Part shown: positions 9,669 through 19,501 of the stretch, piece after piece
Position numbering within the stretch: the first letter of the stretch is position 1
How the letters are laid out: every line of letters starts with the position of its first letter
NCBI GenBank assembly: GCA_965228045.1
Contig: OZ245789.1
Coordinates: 2,542,001-2,606,000, forward strand
Length of the DNA stretch: 64,000 bases
Direction of reading: 5' to 3'
Source: JANQEU01 sp965228045
Lineage (GTDB): Bacteria; Bacteroidota; Bacteroidia; Cytophagales; Cyclobacteriaceae
The notes under the pieces: generated by a model
What the model saw: only the letters and a program-made list of their open reading frames with translations
Database searches by the model: none
Told to the model about the DNA's origin: nothing
Program-made: the position numbers and the translations under genes

Positions 9669-12068
9669 ATGATTAGAACTTTCGTAATGGTGGCTCTGAG
9701 GAGCTTTAGAAAGAATATGCTTTCCACCATAATCAACTCCGTGGGGCTCGTACTGGGTTTCACTACCTTCATTATACTTTCTCTTTACGTCTACAATGAG
9801 ATCTCTTACGACACCTGGCACGAAAAGTCTTCCAGGACCTATCGTTTCACTACCATCGATGAGGCCCTTGGTGTTACAAGCAATGAAGTAGCCATTTCAA
9901 ATCCACGGATGCCGCAGGCAGCCGAGGAGGAGATCCCGGAAGTGGAAATTGCTTCACGTGTAATGTTCGCCGGAGAGCAGCGAATGGAAAAGGGGGATCA
10001 GGGATATTATTCGGAATATGGACTTTACGTTGAAAATGATTTCTTTGACATTTTTGATTTACCCATAAGAGATCGGGACGAAACCCTCCGGAATTTCGAG
10101 CAGCCTCATAAAATCATCATGACGGATGAATTTGCCGAAAAGGTTTTTGGACCAAATGATAATCCCATTGGAAAATTGTTGACCATCAATGATGACTCCT
10201 GGGAGGTGGTCGGCCTTATGGATGATGTGCGCCAAAACTCTCACCTTGGCTTTGATGTGTTCATGTCATTGTATCCTGCGCAATCGGATTCCTCCCTTGC
10301 TCAGTATATCAATTCATGGAACGGACTGGGCATGATTGGCTACGCGGTTTTATCCGAAGGTGCCGTAGAGACCGAGGTCGAGTCAAAGATGGCAGATATC
10401 ACTGCAGCCAATGACGTAAATGATTTTTGGATACCGCAGCTTCAGCCTTTGGAGCAAATCCATTTGGGTTCGGCAGGAATACTATTCGATTATTATCATC
10501 AGAATAAGGGAGACAGGGTTTATGTCTACTCCTTATCGGGTGTTGCGTTGTTTATTTTGCTCATTGCGACTTTTAACTTTGTAAATCTTACAACCGCACA
10601 GTCGACGACCAGGGCTAAAGAAGTGGGCATCAGGAAGGTTGTTGGCAGTTCGAAATTGCAGCTTATTGGTCAGCATATGATTGAGTCCATTTTGATGGCA
10701 ATCATCTCAATAGCCGTCTCATTGGGGTTGGTATTAGGTATGAGTTCGATGTCGTTTATGGATTTGAACTTTGATATCGTTTCACTTTTATCGGTCAATT
10801 CCTGGCTTATTGGAGTATACCTGTTGCTGGCTGTCTTTGTGGGGCTACTTGCAGGAGCCTATCCTTCTTTCATTCTTTCCGGAATACAGGCTGTAAACAT
10901 ACTTCGCGGCAAGTTTCAGACAAGTTCTCGAGGAATCTGGCTGCGAAAAACGCTGGTAGTATTACAGTTCGTTGCGGCGATAGGGATGATTTGTGTGACT
11001 TTATTGGTTTCGAAACAGATTGATTTCATCAAGAACAAACACCTTGGTTTCGACAAGGAGCAAATCATCAACATCAACGTGGGAGATCCCGGCTTGTCTG
11101 AAAGAATAGCCGGATTTAAGCAAAGCCTGGATAATAATTCAAACATCATTGGCACGGCATTTTCCAGCAACATGCCCGGTAGAACTTTTGGGAGATCCGG
11201 AGTAAATGTGGAGGGTGGTAATGATGAGGAGCCGTGGATAGTAAGTGTAATGTCAATGGATGAAAACTACCTGGGTACGATGGGCATTGAGCTGGCCGAA
11301 GGCAGGAATTATGATCCAAGTTTTGGGTCTGATCAGCAGGAGTCGATCATTATCAATGAAGCCATGCGTGAGTCGTTGGGTTGGGATGAGGCCGTCGGTA
11401 AAAACCTGGTCTTCGGAAATGGGTCAACAAGAAGAGTTATCGGTGTGATCCAGGATTTTCATTTTAGCAGCATGAGGCACAAGATTGAGCCGTTGATGAT
11501 ATTCTATAATCCGGGGCCTATAAGCAATCTCAATGTAAAAGTGACACCCGAAAACGTACGGGCTACGGTTGATTTCCTGGAAAGCGAATGGGCTGAAACC
11601 TATCCTAATTATCCGTTTGATTACCAGTTTTTCGACCAGGAATTTGATCAGATCTTTGCCTCGGACGAATTGTTCGCAACACTTGTGACAGTATTTACCT
11701 GGCTGTCCATCATATTATCAGGTCTTGGGCTGTTTGGGCTTTCGTTCTTTATGGTGGAGCAACGTAAGAAGGAAATTGGCGTCAGAAAGGTTCTGGGATC
11801 CACAGTGCAGCAAATTGTGCAGCTACTAATGAGAGAGTTTGTATGGTTAATAGCCCTTGCTAATATCGTAGCGTGGCCAGTTGCTTATTTCTTTCTGACA
11901 AGGTGGATCAGTGACTTTCAGTACAGGATTGACTTACTGGGAGTAGACAATCTTATGATTTACCTGATGGCTGGAATAGGTGCATTGACGGTAGCCGTCA
12001 TTGCGGTAAGCTATAAATCCATCTCCGCTGCTTTATCCAATCCCGTAAATTCATTGCGGGACGAATAA
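9669..12068 (+). CDS. MacB/FtsX-type ABC transporter permease
   Basis: Complete inner-membrane permease of 799 residues in the two-module Bacteroidota arrangement: helix 1 at about 20-42, a periplasmic MacB core domain, three helices with the conserved cytosolic segment ARAKEVGIRKVVGSSK-like (here TTRAKEVGIRKVVGSSKLQ, about 315-335), a second periplasmic domain, then the repeat EQRKKEIGVRKVLGSTVQQ near residue 700 and the last three helices. Unlike the permease at the left edge it has no soluble prefix domain. It ends in the usual SNPVNSLRDE. It is followed by a strong hairpin, so it is probably transcribed alone. Its ATPase must be encoded elsewhere, since the ABC ATPase downstream pairs with an ABC-2 permease. 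Confidence 0.92.
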   Translation: MIRTFVMVALRSFRKNMLSTIINSVGLVLGFTTFIILSLYVYNEISYDTWHEKSSRTYRFTTIDEALGVTSNEVAISNPRMPQAAEEEIPEVEIASRVMFAGEQRMEKGDQGYYSEYGLYVENDFFDIFDLPIRDRDETLRNFEQPHKIIMTDEFAEKVFGPNDNPIGKLLTINDDSWEVVGLMDDVRQNSHLGFDVFMSLYPAQSDSSLAQYINSWNGLGMIGYAVLSEGAVETEVESKMADITAANDVNDFWIPQLQPLEQIHLGSAGILFDYYHQNKGDRVYVYSLSGVALFILLIATFNFVNLTTAQSTTRAKEVGIRKVVGSSKLQLIGQHMIESILMAIISIAVSLGLVLGMSSMSFMDLNFDIVSLLSVNSWLIGVYLLLAVFVGLLAGAYPSFILSGIQAVNILRGKFQTSSRGIWLRKTLVVLQFVAAIGMICVTLLVSKQIDFIKNKHLGFDKEQIININVGDPGLSERIAGFKQSLDNNSNIIGTAFSSNMPGRTFGRSGVNVEGGNDEEPWIVSVMSMDENYLGTMGIELAEGRNYDPSFGSDQQESIIINEAMRESLGWDEAVGKNLVFGNGSTRRVIGVIQDFHFSSMRHKIEPLMIFYNPGPISNLNVKVTPENVRATVDFLESEWAETYPNYPFDYQFFDQEFDQIFASDELFATLVTVFTWLSIILSGLGLFGLSFFMVEQRKKEIGVRKVLGSTVQQIVQLLMREFVWLIALANIVAWPVAYFFLTRWISDFQYRIDLLGVDNLMIYLMAGIGALTVAVIAVSYKSISAALSNPVNSLRDE

Positions 12069-12077
12069 TAAAGATGT

Positions 12078-12109
12078 TAAGGTTCAACATTTCTTAATGT
12101 TGAACCTTA
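12078..12109. terminator. Hairpin terminator after the permease gene
   Basis: A perfect 14-bp stem (12078-12091 with 12096-12109, TAAGGTTCAACATT paired with its complement) closes on a TCTT loop just after the stop at 12068. It separates the permease from the ABC-2 operon starting at 12159. No long T tract follows, so efficiency is uncertain. Confidence 0.7.
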
Positions 12110-12158
12110 CCTCTAAAATCTTCAATCTTCTCTATCTTCACGGGTCAAATTTCGGTTT

Positions 12159-13100
12159 ATGCCAGAACCAATCATACTCGCAGAAGATGTTTATAAGTCC
12201 TTTGGTAAGACCCAGGCAGTCAATGGAATAAGTCTTGAGATCATGCCGGGCGAGTTTGTGGCTTTACTGGGTCCGAATGGAGCCGGAAAAACTACGCTGG
12301 TAGAAATGATAGAGGGCATCCAGTTTCCTGATAAAGGAAATATCCGAATAAAAGGGCTGGAGTGGCGAAAACATGAAAAGGAGCTCAGAAGTGTAATCGG
12401 TCTGTCGTTTCAGGAGACTTATTTTATTGAGAAACTTACGGTAAGCGAAACACTGGACCTGTTTTCAGGTTTTTATCGGCTTCCGAAACAAAGGTCCATA
12501 GACATCATGGAACTTGTAGGTCTGGAAGAAAAGTACAAAACCTACACGAAAAATCTTTCCGGGGGCCAAAAGCAGAAACTTGCATTAGGAGTCGCTTTTC
12601 TGAATCAACCTGAAGTTTTGCTTTTGGATGAACCCACCACCGGTCTTGATCCCACAGCACGTAGGGAAATATGGGATATATTGAAGAGACTCCAAAAGGA
12701 ATTTAACACCGGCATGATACTGACAACTCATTATATGGAGGAAGCTTCGTATTTGTGCAAACGGATTGTGATCATGGACAAGGGCGAGGTGCTGGCAAGG
12801 GGTACACTTGAGGAGCTTCTGGCCGAATACCGAAATGGAGAAATGATCAGTTTTACTGTGGATCGACCTTTTGACCCCGGAAAGTTAAAATCGCAGCACA
12901 AAATTCTAGGCAAGAGCTTTTCAGGCGATCGTCTCGAAGGAGAGCTGATTGTCGAAAACCTGGTGGATTATCTTCCCGGATTTCTAAACCTCGTAGAGCA
13001 GGAGGGACTTAAGTTGAAGTCTTTGGAATGTCGTAAAATGACACTGGATGACCTCTTTATTGCAATGACAGGCAGGCACTTAATTGAAGAAAACGTATGA
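12159..13100 (+). CDS. ABC transporter ATP-binding protein (ABC-2/DrrA-NatA type)
   Basis: Cytoplasmic ATPase of 313 residues energising the permease encoded directly after it. Walker A is GPNGAGKTT (about 39-47), the Q-loop lies in LSFQETYF, the signature is NLSGGQKQK (about 133-141), and Walker B is VLLLDEPTTGLD with the H-loop histidine in LTTHYMEEA. The last ~80 residues form the extension seen in exporters of the DrrA/CcmA/NatA group. Its stop overlaps the permease start (ATGA at 13097). Such pairs export drugs, lipids or polysaccharide precursors. The substrate cannot be told. Confidence 0.93.
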   Translation: MPEPIILAEDVYKSFGKTQAVNGISLEIMPGEFVALLGPNGAGKTTLVEMIEGIQFPDKGNIRIKGLEWRKHEKELRSVIGLSFQETYFIEKLTVSETLDLFSGFYRLPKQRSIDIMELVGLEEKYKTYTKNLSGGQKQKLALGVAFLNQPEVLLLDEPTTGLDPTARREIWDILKRLQKEFNTGMILTTHYMEEASYLCKRIVIMDKGEVLARGTLEELLAEYRNGEMISFTVDRPFDPGKLKSQHKILGKSFSGDRLEGELIVENLVDYLPGFLNLVEQEGLKLKSLECRKMTLDDLFIAMTGRHLIEENV

Positions 13101-14149
13101 GACAGCTTCTGCTTCTGACCAGCGTCGAATTCAAAGAGTATCTCCGTGAGCCCGGAACCATCTTCTGGGCGATGCTTTTCCCAATATTACTTGCACTCGG
13201 ACTCGGACTTGCTTTTTCAGGTGGAGGAGCCTTAGAAAAGCGAGTAGCGGTGGTTTGCCAAAACAGTCGATGCGAACTTCCCAGAGAGGCAGATTTGGAT
13301 AAGAAGCTTGTACTGGGCAATGAAAAAACGGGGATAATGAGGTTTGAATTTCAGCAGGTGGCATGGGAAGAGGCCCTACTGATGCTCAAACAAGGAAAGA
13401 TCAGTATGATATTGGAGGTTGATCGGGGAGCGGTGCAGTACCATTTTGATCCGGCCAATTCCGATGCGAATTTTTCCTATGTCCAGCTTTCTTCCTATTT
13501 CAGGAACGTGGAACCTGATCCTAATGAGATTACTGTGCTTGAGCAAAAAGGCACGAGATACATAGACTACCTCATTCCCGGCCTTTTGGCCATGGGTATC
13601 ATGATGAGTTGTATGTGGGGTATCGGATATAGCAATGTGGATCGGAGGACAAAAAAGTTACTTAGAAGGATGGTGGCCACACCTATGAAGAAGTCCAACT
13701 ACGTCATATCTCAATTGATAGCACGATTGGCTATGAGCGCCATGGAATCGGTGCTTTTGGTTTTGATTACAAAATGGATTTTTGATGTGAGCATTACGGG
13801 ATCATTTGGAGCACTTATCCTGCTTTTCCTTGCCGGCAATGTAGCATTTACGGGTCTGGCTTTGATCATAGCCAGCAGAACAGCAAACAATCAAATTGCC
13901 AATGGCTTTATCAACCTGGTGGTGATGCCCATGATGATCCTTTCAGGGGTGTATTTCAGTTATCACAATTTTCCTGATTTCATGGTGGCAGTGATCCAGT
14001 TTCTGCCTTTAACAATTTTGGCTGACAGTATTAGGTCGGTGTTCGTGGAAGGAGCTGGAATAGTGAATATTTGGGGTGATGCTCTGGTGCTGGGAGTCTT
14101 TGGAACTGTTCTTTTCAGTATCGGAATAAGAATCTATCGCTGGTATTGA
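13097..14149 (+). CDS. ABC-2 type transporter permease
   Basis: Integral membrane subunit of 350 residues with the ABC-2/DUF-like plan: an N-terminal amphipathic segment and first helix (EPGTIFWAMLFPILLALGLGLAF, about 20-40), a large extracytoplasmic domain to about residue 150, and five further helices with the family's conserved RRMVATPMKKSNYV coupling segment near 195. It is translated in overlap with the ATPase gene, which makes the two an obligate pair. No substrate-specific feature is visible. Confidence 0.9.
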   Translation: MRQLLLLTSVEFKEYLREPGTIFWAMLFPILLALGLGLAFSGGGALEKRVAVVCQNSRCELPREADLDKKLVLGNEKTGIMRFEFQQVAWEEALLMLKQGKISMILEVDRGAVQYHFDPANSDANFSYVQLSSYFRNVEPDPNEITVLEQKGTRYIDYLIPGLLAMGIMMSCMWGIGYSNVDRRTKKLLRRMVATPMKKSNYVISQLIARLAMSAMESVLLVLITKWIFDVSITGSFGALILLFLAGNVAFTGLALIIASRTANNQIANGFINLVVMPMMILSGVYFSYHNFPDFMVAVIQFLPLTILADSIRSVFVEGAGIVNIWGDALVLGVFGTVLFSIGIRIYRWY

Positions 14150-14161
14150 TTTACTCAATTA

Positions 14162-14338
14162 TTATCTTAAATGAGTTGCATCGTTGATTTGAATAACCGG
14201 GCGCTCGGCCATTTTGTTTTCCGCATGCTCCACGCCTTCATACCTTAGTACGGAGGGTTGATCCATCATGGCATCCATTTTCTTTACGGTTATCGACATT
14301 AGTGCGATGAAAAATATGTAGATCAGAAGCTGTTTCAT
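14162..14338 (-). CDS. Small hydrophobic-leader protein, 58 residues, unknown
   Basis: Short open frame in a gap otherwise empty of genes. The product starts with a membrane or signal segment (MKQLLIYIFFIALMSITV) followed by a polar tail rich in M, E and N (KKMDAMMDQPSVLRYEGVE) and ends NDATHLR. It looks like a small exported or membrane-tethered peptide. It is convergent with the ABC-2 permease, 12 bases away. No family was recognised, and with such a short frame a chance ORF cannot be excluded. Confidence 0.45.
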   Translation of the reverse strand: MKQLLIYIFFIALMSITVKKMDAMMDQPSVLRYEGVEHAENKMAERPVIQINDATHLR

Positions 14339-14466
14339 GGTCTTGTGCTTGATTAAGTATTTTCACGCCTGGGACCAACGGAAGTTGAAACCGTTTGATC
14401 ATAAGATGTCAAAAGATGTCATTTGAGCGGAGTTTTCCTTAAATTCCTATTGCCAGGACAATCTCC

Positions 14467-15327
14467 ATGAATACCCTCGCCGAAATAGAAGAAAAACTAA
14501 AGCCTATTTATGAAAAAATAGAGGAGGAGAGGAGCAAGGTTCATGCGGGTATCAAACGTTTAAGATTTGCCTATATAAGTGCTGTCCTAATTTATGTAAC
14601 TGCCTTCACCATTAATCAGATAGACCCGGAAATGATGGTCAATAACCTGGTCATGTTTCCTGTTTTTCTCTTGATTGTTGTTCCATTGATAATCAGAGCC
14701 TACAAGCGGAGAGTCTTCAGCAGATATGCCAGCAGTGAAATTTTCAGGTTATTGATGAATCAAATTGATAAGAGTTATCACCTGGTCGGCGTAAAGAAAG
14801 AGACGGTAAGACCTCTTGAAGATGAATGGAAGTTGAAGCACCGGACGCAGAAAGCGATGAAGAAAATTGGTTCCCTGGAATTAGGCCTTTCGCAGGCCAA
14901 TTACTATCACACGTCGGATGAAGGAGGTCAGAGTCATATTGGACTGCATATGATGATACGACCTGATGTTGATTTTGACATTACTTTCGAAGTGACCTTT
15001 AAATGGAAATCAAAAGGTATAGAAATGGCATCAATTGAAGACTTCGACAGTTTTTATGAAATAAGTACACCAGATGCCTTTGCGGTAGAATCTCTTATTG
15101 ACGAAGAGTTTAAAAAGCATATAATGAAATTAAGCAAAGCGGGAGGAGGCAGGAAGGTAAGCGTAGTGGGGTACAAGGCCTTTATCTGGATTTATGTGGA
15201 ATACTTCTACGGTCTAAAGATCAAAACCAATCAATTACCGGAAATACAGAAAGTAGCAGAACTGTATCTGATGCTTTTGTCGTTGGTCAATTTAGGAGAT
15301 TATTTCGGTCAAAAAATAAAAAATTAG
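14467..15327 (+). CDS. Membrane protein of unknown function, 286 residues
   Basis: Not recognised with confidence. An N-terminal helical, charged segment (1-33) leads into two adjacent membrane helices (about 34-50 and 57-76; AYISAVLIYVTAFTINQI and LVMFPVFLLIVVPLIIRAY). A cytosolic domain of about 200 residues follows, with alternating beta-like segments (HIGLHMMIRPDVDFDITFEV). The layout is like DUF3137-type proteins, which have two helices followed by a soluble domain, but I could not match the diagnostic residues. It ends in a 4-base overlap with the stop of the convergent sensor kinase gene. Confidence 0.65.
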   Translation: MNTLAEIEEKLKPIYEKIEEERSKVHAGIKRLRFAYISAVLIYVTAFTINQIDPEMMVNNLVMFPVFLLIVVPLIIRAYKRRVFSRYASSEIFRLLMNQIDKSYHLVGVKKETVRPLEDEWKLKHRTQKAMKKIGSLELGLSQANYYHTSDEGGQSHIGLHMMIRPDVDFDITFEVTFKWKSKGIEMASIEDFDSFYEISTPDAFAVESLIDEEFKKHIMKLSKAGGGRKVSVVGYKAFIWIYVEYFYGLKIKTNQLPEIQKVAELYLMLLSLVNLGDYFGQKIKN

Positions 15328-18300
15328 GGCTTATCTGAAGATTCTGCCATTTCAAAAGTGAGAACAAAACAGGCTCCTTTGTCGGGTTCGCTTTCCACGG
15401 AAACCTCACCCCCCAGCTGATCCATAAACTTCTTCACAGCATACAGACCAATTCCGGTTGAGGATTCATTTCCTGTAGGTCTGGCACTCAATCTCTGGAA
15501 TCTGCCAAAGAGTTTTGTCTTGTCCTCATCGGTAATACCCGGTCCTTCGTCCTGTATTTCGCAGGAAGCCAAACTACCAATGATATGAAGCTTTACGTAA
15601 ACCTTTTTCTCATAGGGAGAGAACTTAATCGCATTTGAGAGTATGTTTTCAATGCATTGGGATACCATACTCTCATCACCCATGACGTATATGTCATCTT
15701 CAATATTGGTTTCAAGTTGGATTTCTTTCCCAAGGGCAATGACCTCCATATTGCCGCAGATATTTCTCAGAATGGCAGATAAATCCAATTCTACTTTCTC
15801 TATCTGCTGATTCATATCGTCAATCCTGCGAACGTCAAGTATCCTGGAAATCATTTCGGATTGTCGCATAGAAATGTCTTTCATCATTTTTACCGAGTCC
15901 TTCGAGAGTCCCTCCAGCTTCGAGTCGTCATCCATCAGCGATGCCAGGGAGTATATCTGAGCAAGTGGGCTTTTCAAGTCATGCGCCACAATTCCAATCA
16001 GATTGTCTTTCTCCTCGTTTAATTCGCTAAGGTGATTGTTAACCTTCTTGAGTTCTCTTGTCTTAAGGTTTACGAGGAACTGAAGTTTTTTATTGCGAAG
16101 GTTATTTCTAAAGTTCAAAAACATGTAAATCAGGACGGACAACACAAGTAATCCAATGACCAACAATAAGTAAAAACGAGTTTTTTGCCAATAAGGTGGG
16201 TTGACCGTTACGAATACGCTTGCTACTTCACTCCATTCATAAGGTCCGAATTTTTTGGATCGGATCAGAACCTCGTGGTCTCCTGTTTGCAGATCATTGA
16301 AACTTAGTCGGTTTGAAGTCGACTTCCAGCTATTATCGCCTGCAATTTGGTATTGATAAATAATATCGGAGGCGGGGTGTACAATGGAGCTTATCGTAAT
16401 GGTCAGATAGCTTTCAAATTCCATGGTAACACTTCCATGGTTCTTCGTTTTCACCCCGTCTATCTCTATATTGATGATTCGGGGTTTTGGAGTTTCGCCG
16501 GTACTTTTCAGGAGGTCATCCGACATAGCCAGTCCTTTGGAAGTACCTATCCAGAGTGAGTGATCTGCGTCTACAAAAATTCCCCGATGGGTTACGGTCC
16601 TGGCTGGCAGACCATTGCTTTCGCTAAATTGGTCCACAGAATTTTGAATCAGATCATATCTCAGAAGCCCAAGACCACACGATAAAAGTATCTGTGTTTC
16701 CGTAAAAGATTCAATAGACCGCATTGGCAGGTTACGATACTCCGGACCTAAATCAATGATGCGGGCGGTATTTTCTTCAATGCATAATAGTCCCGCACTG
16801 GTAGCGATCCATATTTTACCCTGGTTAAAACTTGCATCATATGCCTTGAAATTGGTCACATTTACAGTCTCAAATGGAATGCTACGGTTTTCGAACGTAT
16901 CGGAGGCGTAGGGTTTGAAAAAAAGATAGTCGTCTACATCTGAAGCCAGCACGTAAATGCCGTTTTCCATTGGAACCACTTTATTGATCATGTTCCCTGG
17001 CATCATGGGAACTCCAAACCCTTCAATTCTTCGATCCGCACGGATGGTATAAATGCTGTCAATTCCGGGTATTGTCAGCCAGATATCCCCATTAAATCCC
17101 TTGTTGAGCCTGGTTATAAATCGACTGGTCTCTGCAAAATCATGGGTTTTCGTGAGTTGATCATTTTGTAAAAAATAAAGACTGAATGCATTGGCCACCC
17201 ACAATCCATTTTCTGTGGCTTCCAACGACTGAAAGTAGCCATCTGGAAGAGTAAAAAGTTTTTCGTTTTTAGCTGTAGCAAATTCATATCTAAACAGATC
17301 GGTTTGATCGGCGTAATAAATGTCGAGACTTCGGGGGTCCTGTGTGATGTCCTCAATGAAATTATTAAGGTCTGGATTCACCTTTTGAAAGAGATTTTCC
17401 CGCAGCATGGTCCAGCCATCATTTCCCGCCATCCATAACTCTCCGGAGGGAGTCGGATGCAAGTGATTTACATTGTTAATTTGTAAATCCAGCTTTTCGA
17501 ATGACTCAAAATTGTCTTCGGTATAATACTGATCCTGGGTCCTTGTAGCAATAAAGTATTGATTTTCCGAAATCTTCTTTATGAAGGAAACTCCATTTAT
17601 TTCAGACAAAATAACAGGTTCCGTTATACCGCCATCAGGCTTCAAAGTCGAAGAATAGATTCCCTGTATGGATCCGATCAAAAGCCTGTCGCCTTCCCTT
17701 AAAATGACCTCCACATCACCTGGAAAGCGTGTGTCTGTCGGTTCAAATCGATCTTCATCGACCAAATGACGGTATACACTTCCATTATAGGCCACGGTAT
17801 GTAAAACACCCGAATTGTCTTCGAAGAAATGAAAGGACCGAAGAAAAACGGTGGTTCGGTCTTTAGGCTCAAATGTGTAACGATTCAGCTCCCCATTTTT
17901 CAGCCGAACGACAGCCTGTGACTCTGAGATCCACAGGGAATTGTTTTGATCTTCGAAGATGAGTTTTGGGTAGCTGATGTGTTTGTCATCAGGAACATCA
18001 CTGACACTTGCTACTGTTTTAAAGATCACTGTGTCTTCATTGTTCAGGATCTCTACAAAATCCATGTCACCATACATCATCAGACGGCCGTCCCTTGTGG
18101 TAATGAATCCCTTTATGTAGTTGCTTCTAAAATTTGAAAGGTACTTGGTGAATTCTAATCCATTGTATTTGACCAGACCCTCATCTGTAGCGATCCAATA
18201 GTAGCCAAGAGAGTCCTGTGCCGTGGCTTTCACGATATTAGTTGGCAAGCCATCTTCCACTTTGTACTGGTGCAGATAAAAGTTTTGGGACAATCCGTTC

Positions 18301-18347
18301 AGGACTCCCAGGATAATCAGGTTGATGATGAGATAGACTCTCCTCAA
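15324..18347 (-). CDS. Two-component sensor histidine kinase with reg_prop propeller and Y_Y_Y domain
   Basis: Transmembrane sensor kinase of 1007 residues. A signal peptide (about 1-20) precedes a periplasmic sensor built of two-component-regulator propeller repeats (GLPTNIVKATAQDSLGYYWIATDEGLVKYNG and later copies ending WIGTSKGLAM), then a Y_Y_Y beta-sandwich (about 640-715; YQYQIAGDNSWKSTS). One membrane helix is at about 722-742. The kinase core has the H-box VAHDLKSPLAQIYSLA (His about 788), an N-box ENILSNAIKFSP and the G-box TGIGLYAVKKF. Unlike hybrid regulators of this type it has no receiver or AraC domain and no adjacent response regulator, so its partner is elsewhere. The periplasmic sensor suggests an external ligand such as an oligosaccharide. 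Confidence 0.93.
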   Translation of the reverse strand: MRRVYLIINLIILGVLNGLSQNFYLHQYKVEDGLPTNIVKATAQDSLGYYWIATDEGLVKYNGLEFTKYLSNFRSNYIKGFITTRDGRLMMYGDMDFVEILNNEDTVIFKTVASVSDVPDDKHISYPKLIFEDQNNSLWISESQAVVRLKNGELNRYTFEPKDRTTVFLRSFHFFEDNSGVLHTVAYNGSVYRHLVDEDRFEPTDTRFPGDVEVILREGDRLLIGSIQGIYSSTLKPDGGITEPVILSEINGVSFIKKISENQYFIATRTQDQYYTEDNFESFEKLDLQINNVNHLHPTPSGELWMAGNDGWTMLRENLFQKVNPDLNNFIEDITQDPRSLDIYYADQTDLFRYEFATAKNEKLFTLPDGYFQSLEATENGLWVANAFSLYFLQNDQLTKTHDFAETSRFITRLNKGFNGDIWLTIPGIDSIYTIRADRRIEGFGVPMMPGNMINKVVPMENGIYVLASDVDDYLFFKPYASDTFENRSIPFETVNVTNFKAYDASFNQGKIWIATSAGLLCIEENTARIIDLGPEYRNLPMRSIESFTETQILLSCGLGLLRYDLIQNSVDQFSESNGLPARTVTHRGIFVDADHSLWIGTSKGLAMSDDLLKSTGETPKPRIINIEIDGVKTKNHGSVTMEFESYLTITISSIVHPASDIIYQYQIAGDNSWKSTSNRLSFNDLQTGDHEVLIRSKKFGPYEWSEVASVFVTVNPPYWQKTRFYLLLVIGLLVLSVLIYMFLNFRNNLRNKKLQFLVNLKTRELKKVNNHLSELNEEKDNLIGIVAHDLKSPLAQIYSLASLMDDDSKLEGLSKDSVKMMKDISMRQSEMISRILDVRRIDDMNQQIEKVELDLSAILRNICGNMEVIALGKEIQLETNIEDDIYVMGDESMVSQCIENILSNAIKFSPYEKKVYVKLHIIGSLASCEIQDEGPGITDEDKTKLFGRFQRLSARPTGNESSTGIGLYAVKKFMDQLGGEVSVESEPDKGACFVLTFEMAESSDKP

Positions 18348-18440
18348 AATTTTCGGGTTGTTGGCGGTCCTCGACTAAATTACACTCTTAGGTTCAAGTG
18401 CCGTAAACATCTGTAGTTTATTTTTAAAAAATATTATCAT

Positions 18441-19358
18441 TTGCTAATGTTAGTTTCAGTAATCATTGACCTTCCTCCTCATACAAGAGGCCATTTTGTA
18501 TTGAGGTTAATCATTACTTTATCACTCTTTTTATATACTGGTTTTATCAATGCGCAGGATCGTGAGTTGGTGATATGCGGGGATGATGAAATCAATATTG
18601 TGAAAATTCAATTGGGAATAAAAGATACGGTTCCGGATGTCGTGTGGACATGGAAATCCAGTGAGGCAGAAGTTCGACAGAGCCTGTTTACCCACATGGA
18701 TGAATGTAAGCCGGTAAATCAAGGGCATGAAATCCTCGCTACTTCGTCAGATGGGGGTGTGGTTTTAGTTGATGTTGAATCAAAACAGGTACTCTTTGAG
18801 GCTTTTGTAGGCAACGCACACTCAGCGGAAATGCTTCCCGACAGGAGGATTGTGGTGGCAGGTTCAACGAACAAAGAAGGAAATCGCATTTCGGTTTTTG
18901 ATATTGAAAATGGTGATGAGCCATTGTATACGGATAGTCTCTATTCCGGTCATGGGGTGGTCTGGGATGAAAAACGGGAATTGCTTTTTGCTCTGGGTTA
19001 CGATGAGCTGAGAAGTTATGAGTTGGTTCATTGGTTAGGTCCCGAACCGAAACTTCGGTTAACAAATGCCTGGAAAATTCCGGGAGAAGGTGGTCATGAT
19101 CTTTCTGGCTATGATAGTAAACTGATTGTTTCAGAACATAACGGCGTATGGGTTTTCGATCCTGATAAGCAAACTTTCGAACCCTTTGCCCCTTTAGCTG
19201 GTCGCCACGATGTCAAAGCTGTAAGTCTTTCTGAAACTGACAGACTTGTTTTCATTCAGGCAGAAGTGAGCTGGTGGTCCACGCATGTCTATCTCAAAGA
19301 TCCGGAGAGGACCCTGTCATTTCCCGGCAGACATCTGTACAAAGTCCGGTGGCGGTAG
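18441..19358 (+). CDS. Exported beta-propeller-like protein (DUF6528-like)
   Basis: Secreted protein of up to 305 residues with repeating beta-strand motifs (ELVICGDDEINIVKIQL, then VWTWKSSEAEVRQS, and EILATSSDGGVVLVDVESK) like the DUF6528/WD40-type propellers. The ATG at 18441 puts 20 extra residues before the signal peptide. A TTG at 18501 in the same frame would start directly at MRLIITLSLFLYTGFINAQ and gives a normal signal sequence, so it may be the true start. Its final codons (from about 19345) lie in DNA that is repeated in the cassette-array spacer at about 23480, so the array begins inside the 3' end of this gene. The function is unknown. Confidence 0.7.
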   Translation: MLMLVSVIIDLPPHTRGHFVLRLIITLSLFLYTGFINAQDRELVICGDDEINIVKIQLGIKDTVPDVVWTWKSSEAEVRQSLFTHMDECKPVNQGHEILATSSDGGVVLVDVESKQVLFEAFVGNAHSAEMLPDRRIVVAGSTNKEGNRISVFDIENGDEPLYTDSLYSGHGVVWDEKRELLFALGYDELRSYELVHWLGPEPKLRLTNAWKIPGEGGHDLSGYDSKLIVSEHNGVWVFDPDKQTFEPFAPLAGRHDVKAVSLSETDRLVFIQAEVSWWSTHVYLKDPERTLSFPGRHLYKVRWR

Positions 19359-19389
19359 ATAAGCAGGATGTTTAGCAGCCACCAGCGAG

Positions 19390-19473
19390 GGTATTGAGAC
19401 CTACTGGGCGATTTGGTGCCTGCTTTTATGCGATATTCATGGGGAAGTTCGCACTGAAGTATGTAAATAGGCA
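19390..19473. repeat. Left-edge spacer with sequence shared by other array spacers
   Basis: 19390-19427 (GGTATTGAGACCTACTGG onward) recurs almost exactly at 25410-25446, and 19447-19473 (GTTCGCACTGAAGTATGT onward) recurs with two differences at 24610-24636. Together with 19345-19375, which matches about 23476-23506, this short gap is a mosaic of sequences found in other cassette spacers. No gene is seen in it. Confidence 0.7.
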
Positions 19474-19501
19474 CTTAGACACATGGCGGATCAGCGGCTT
19501 G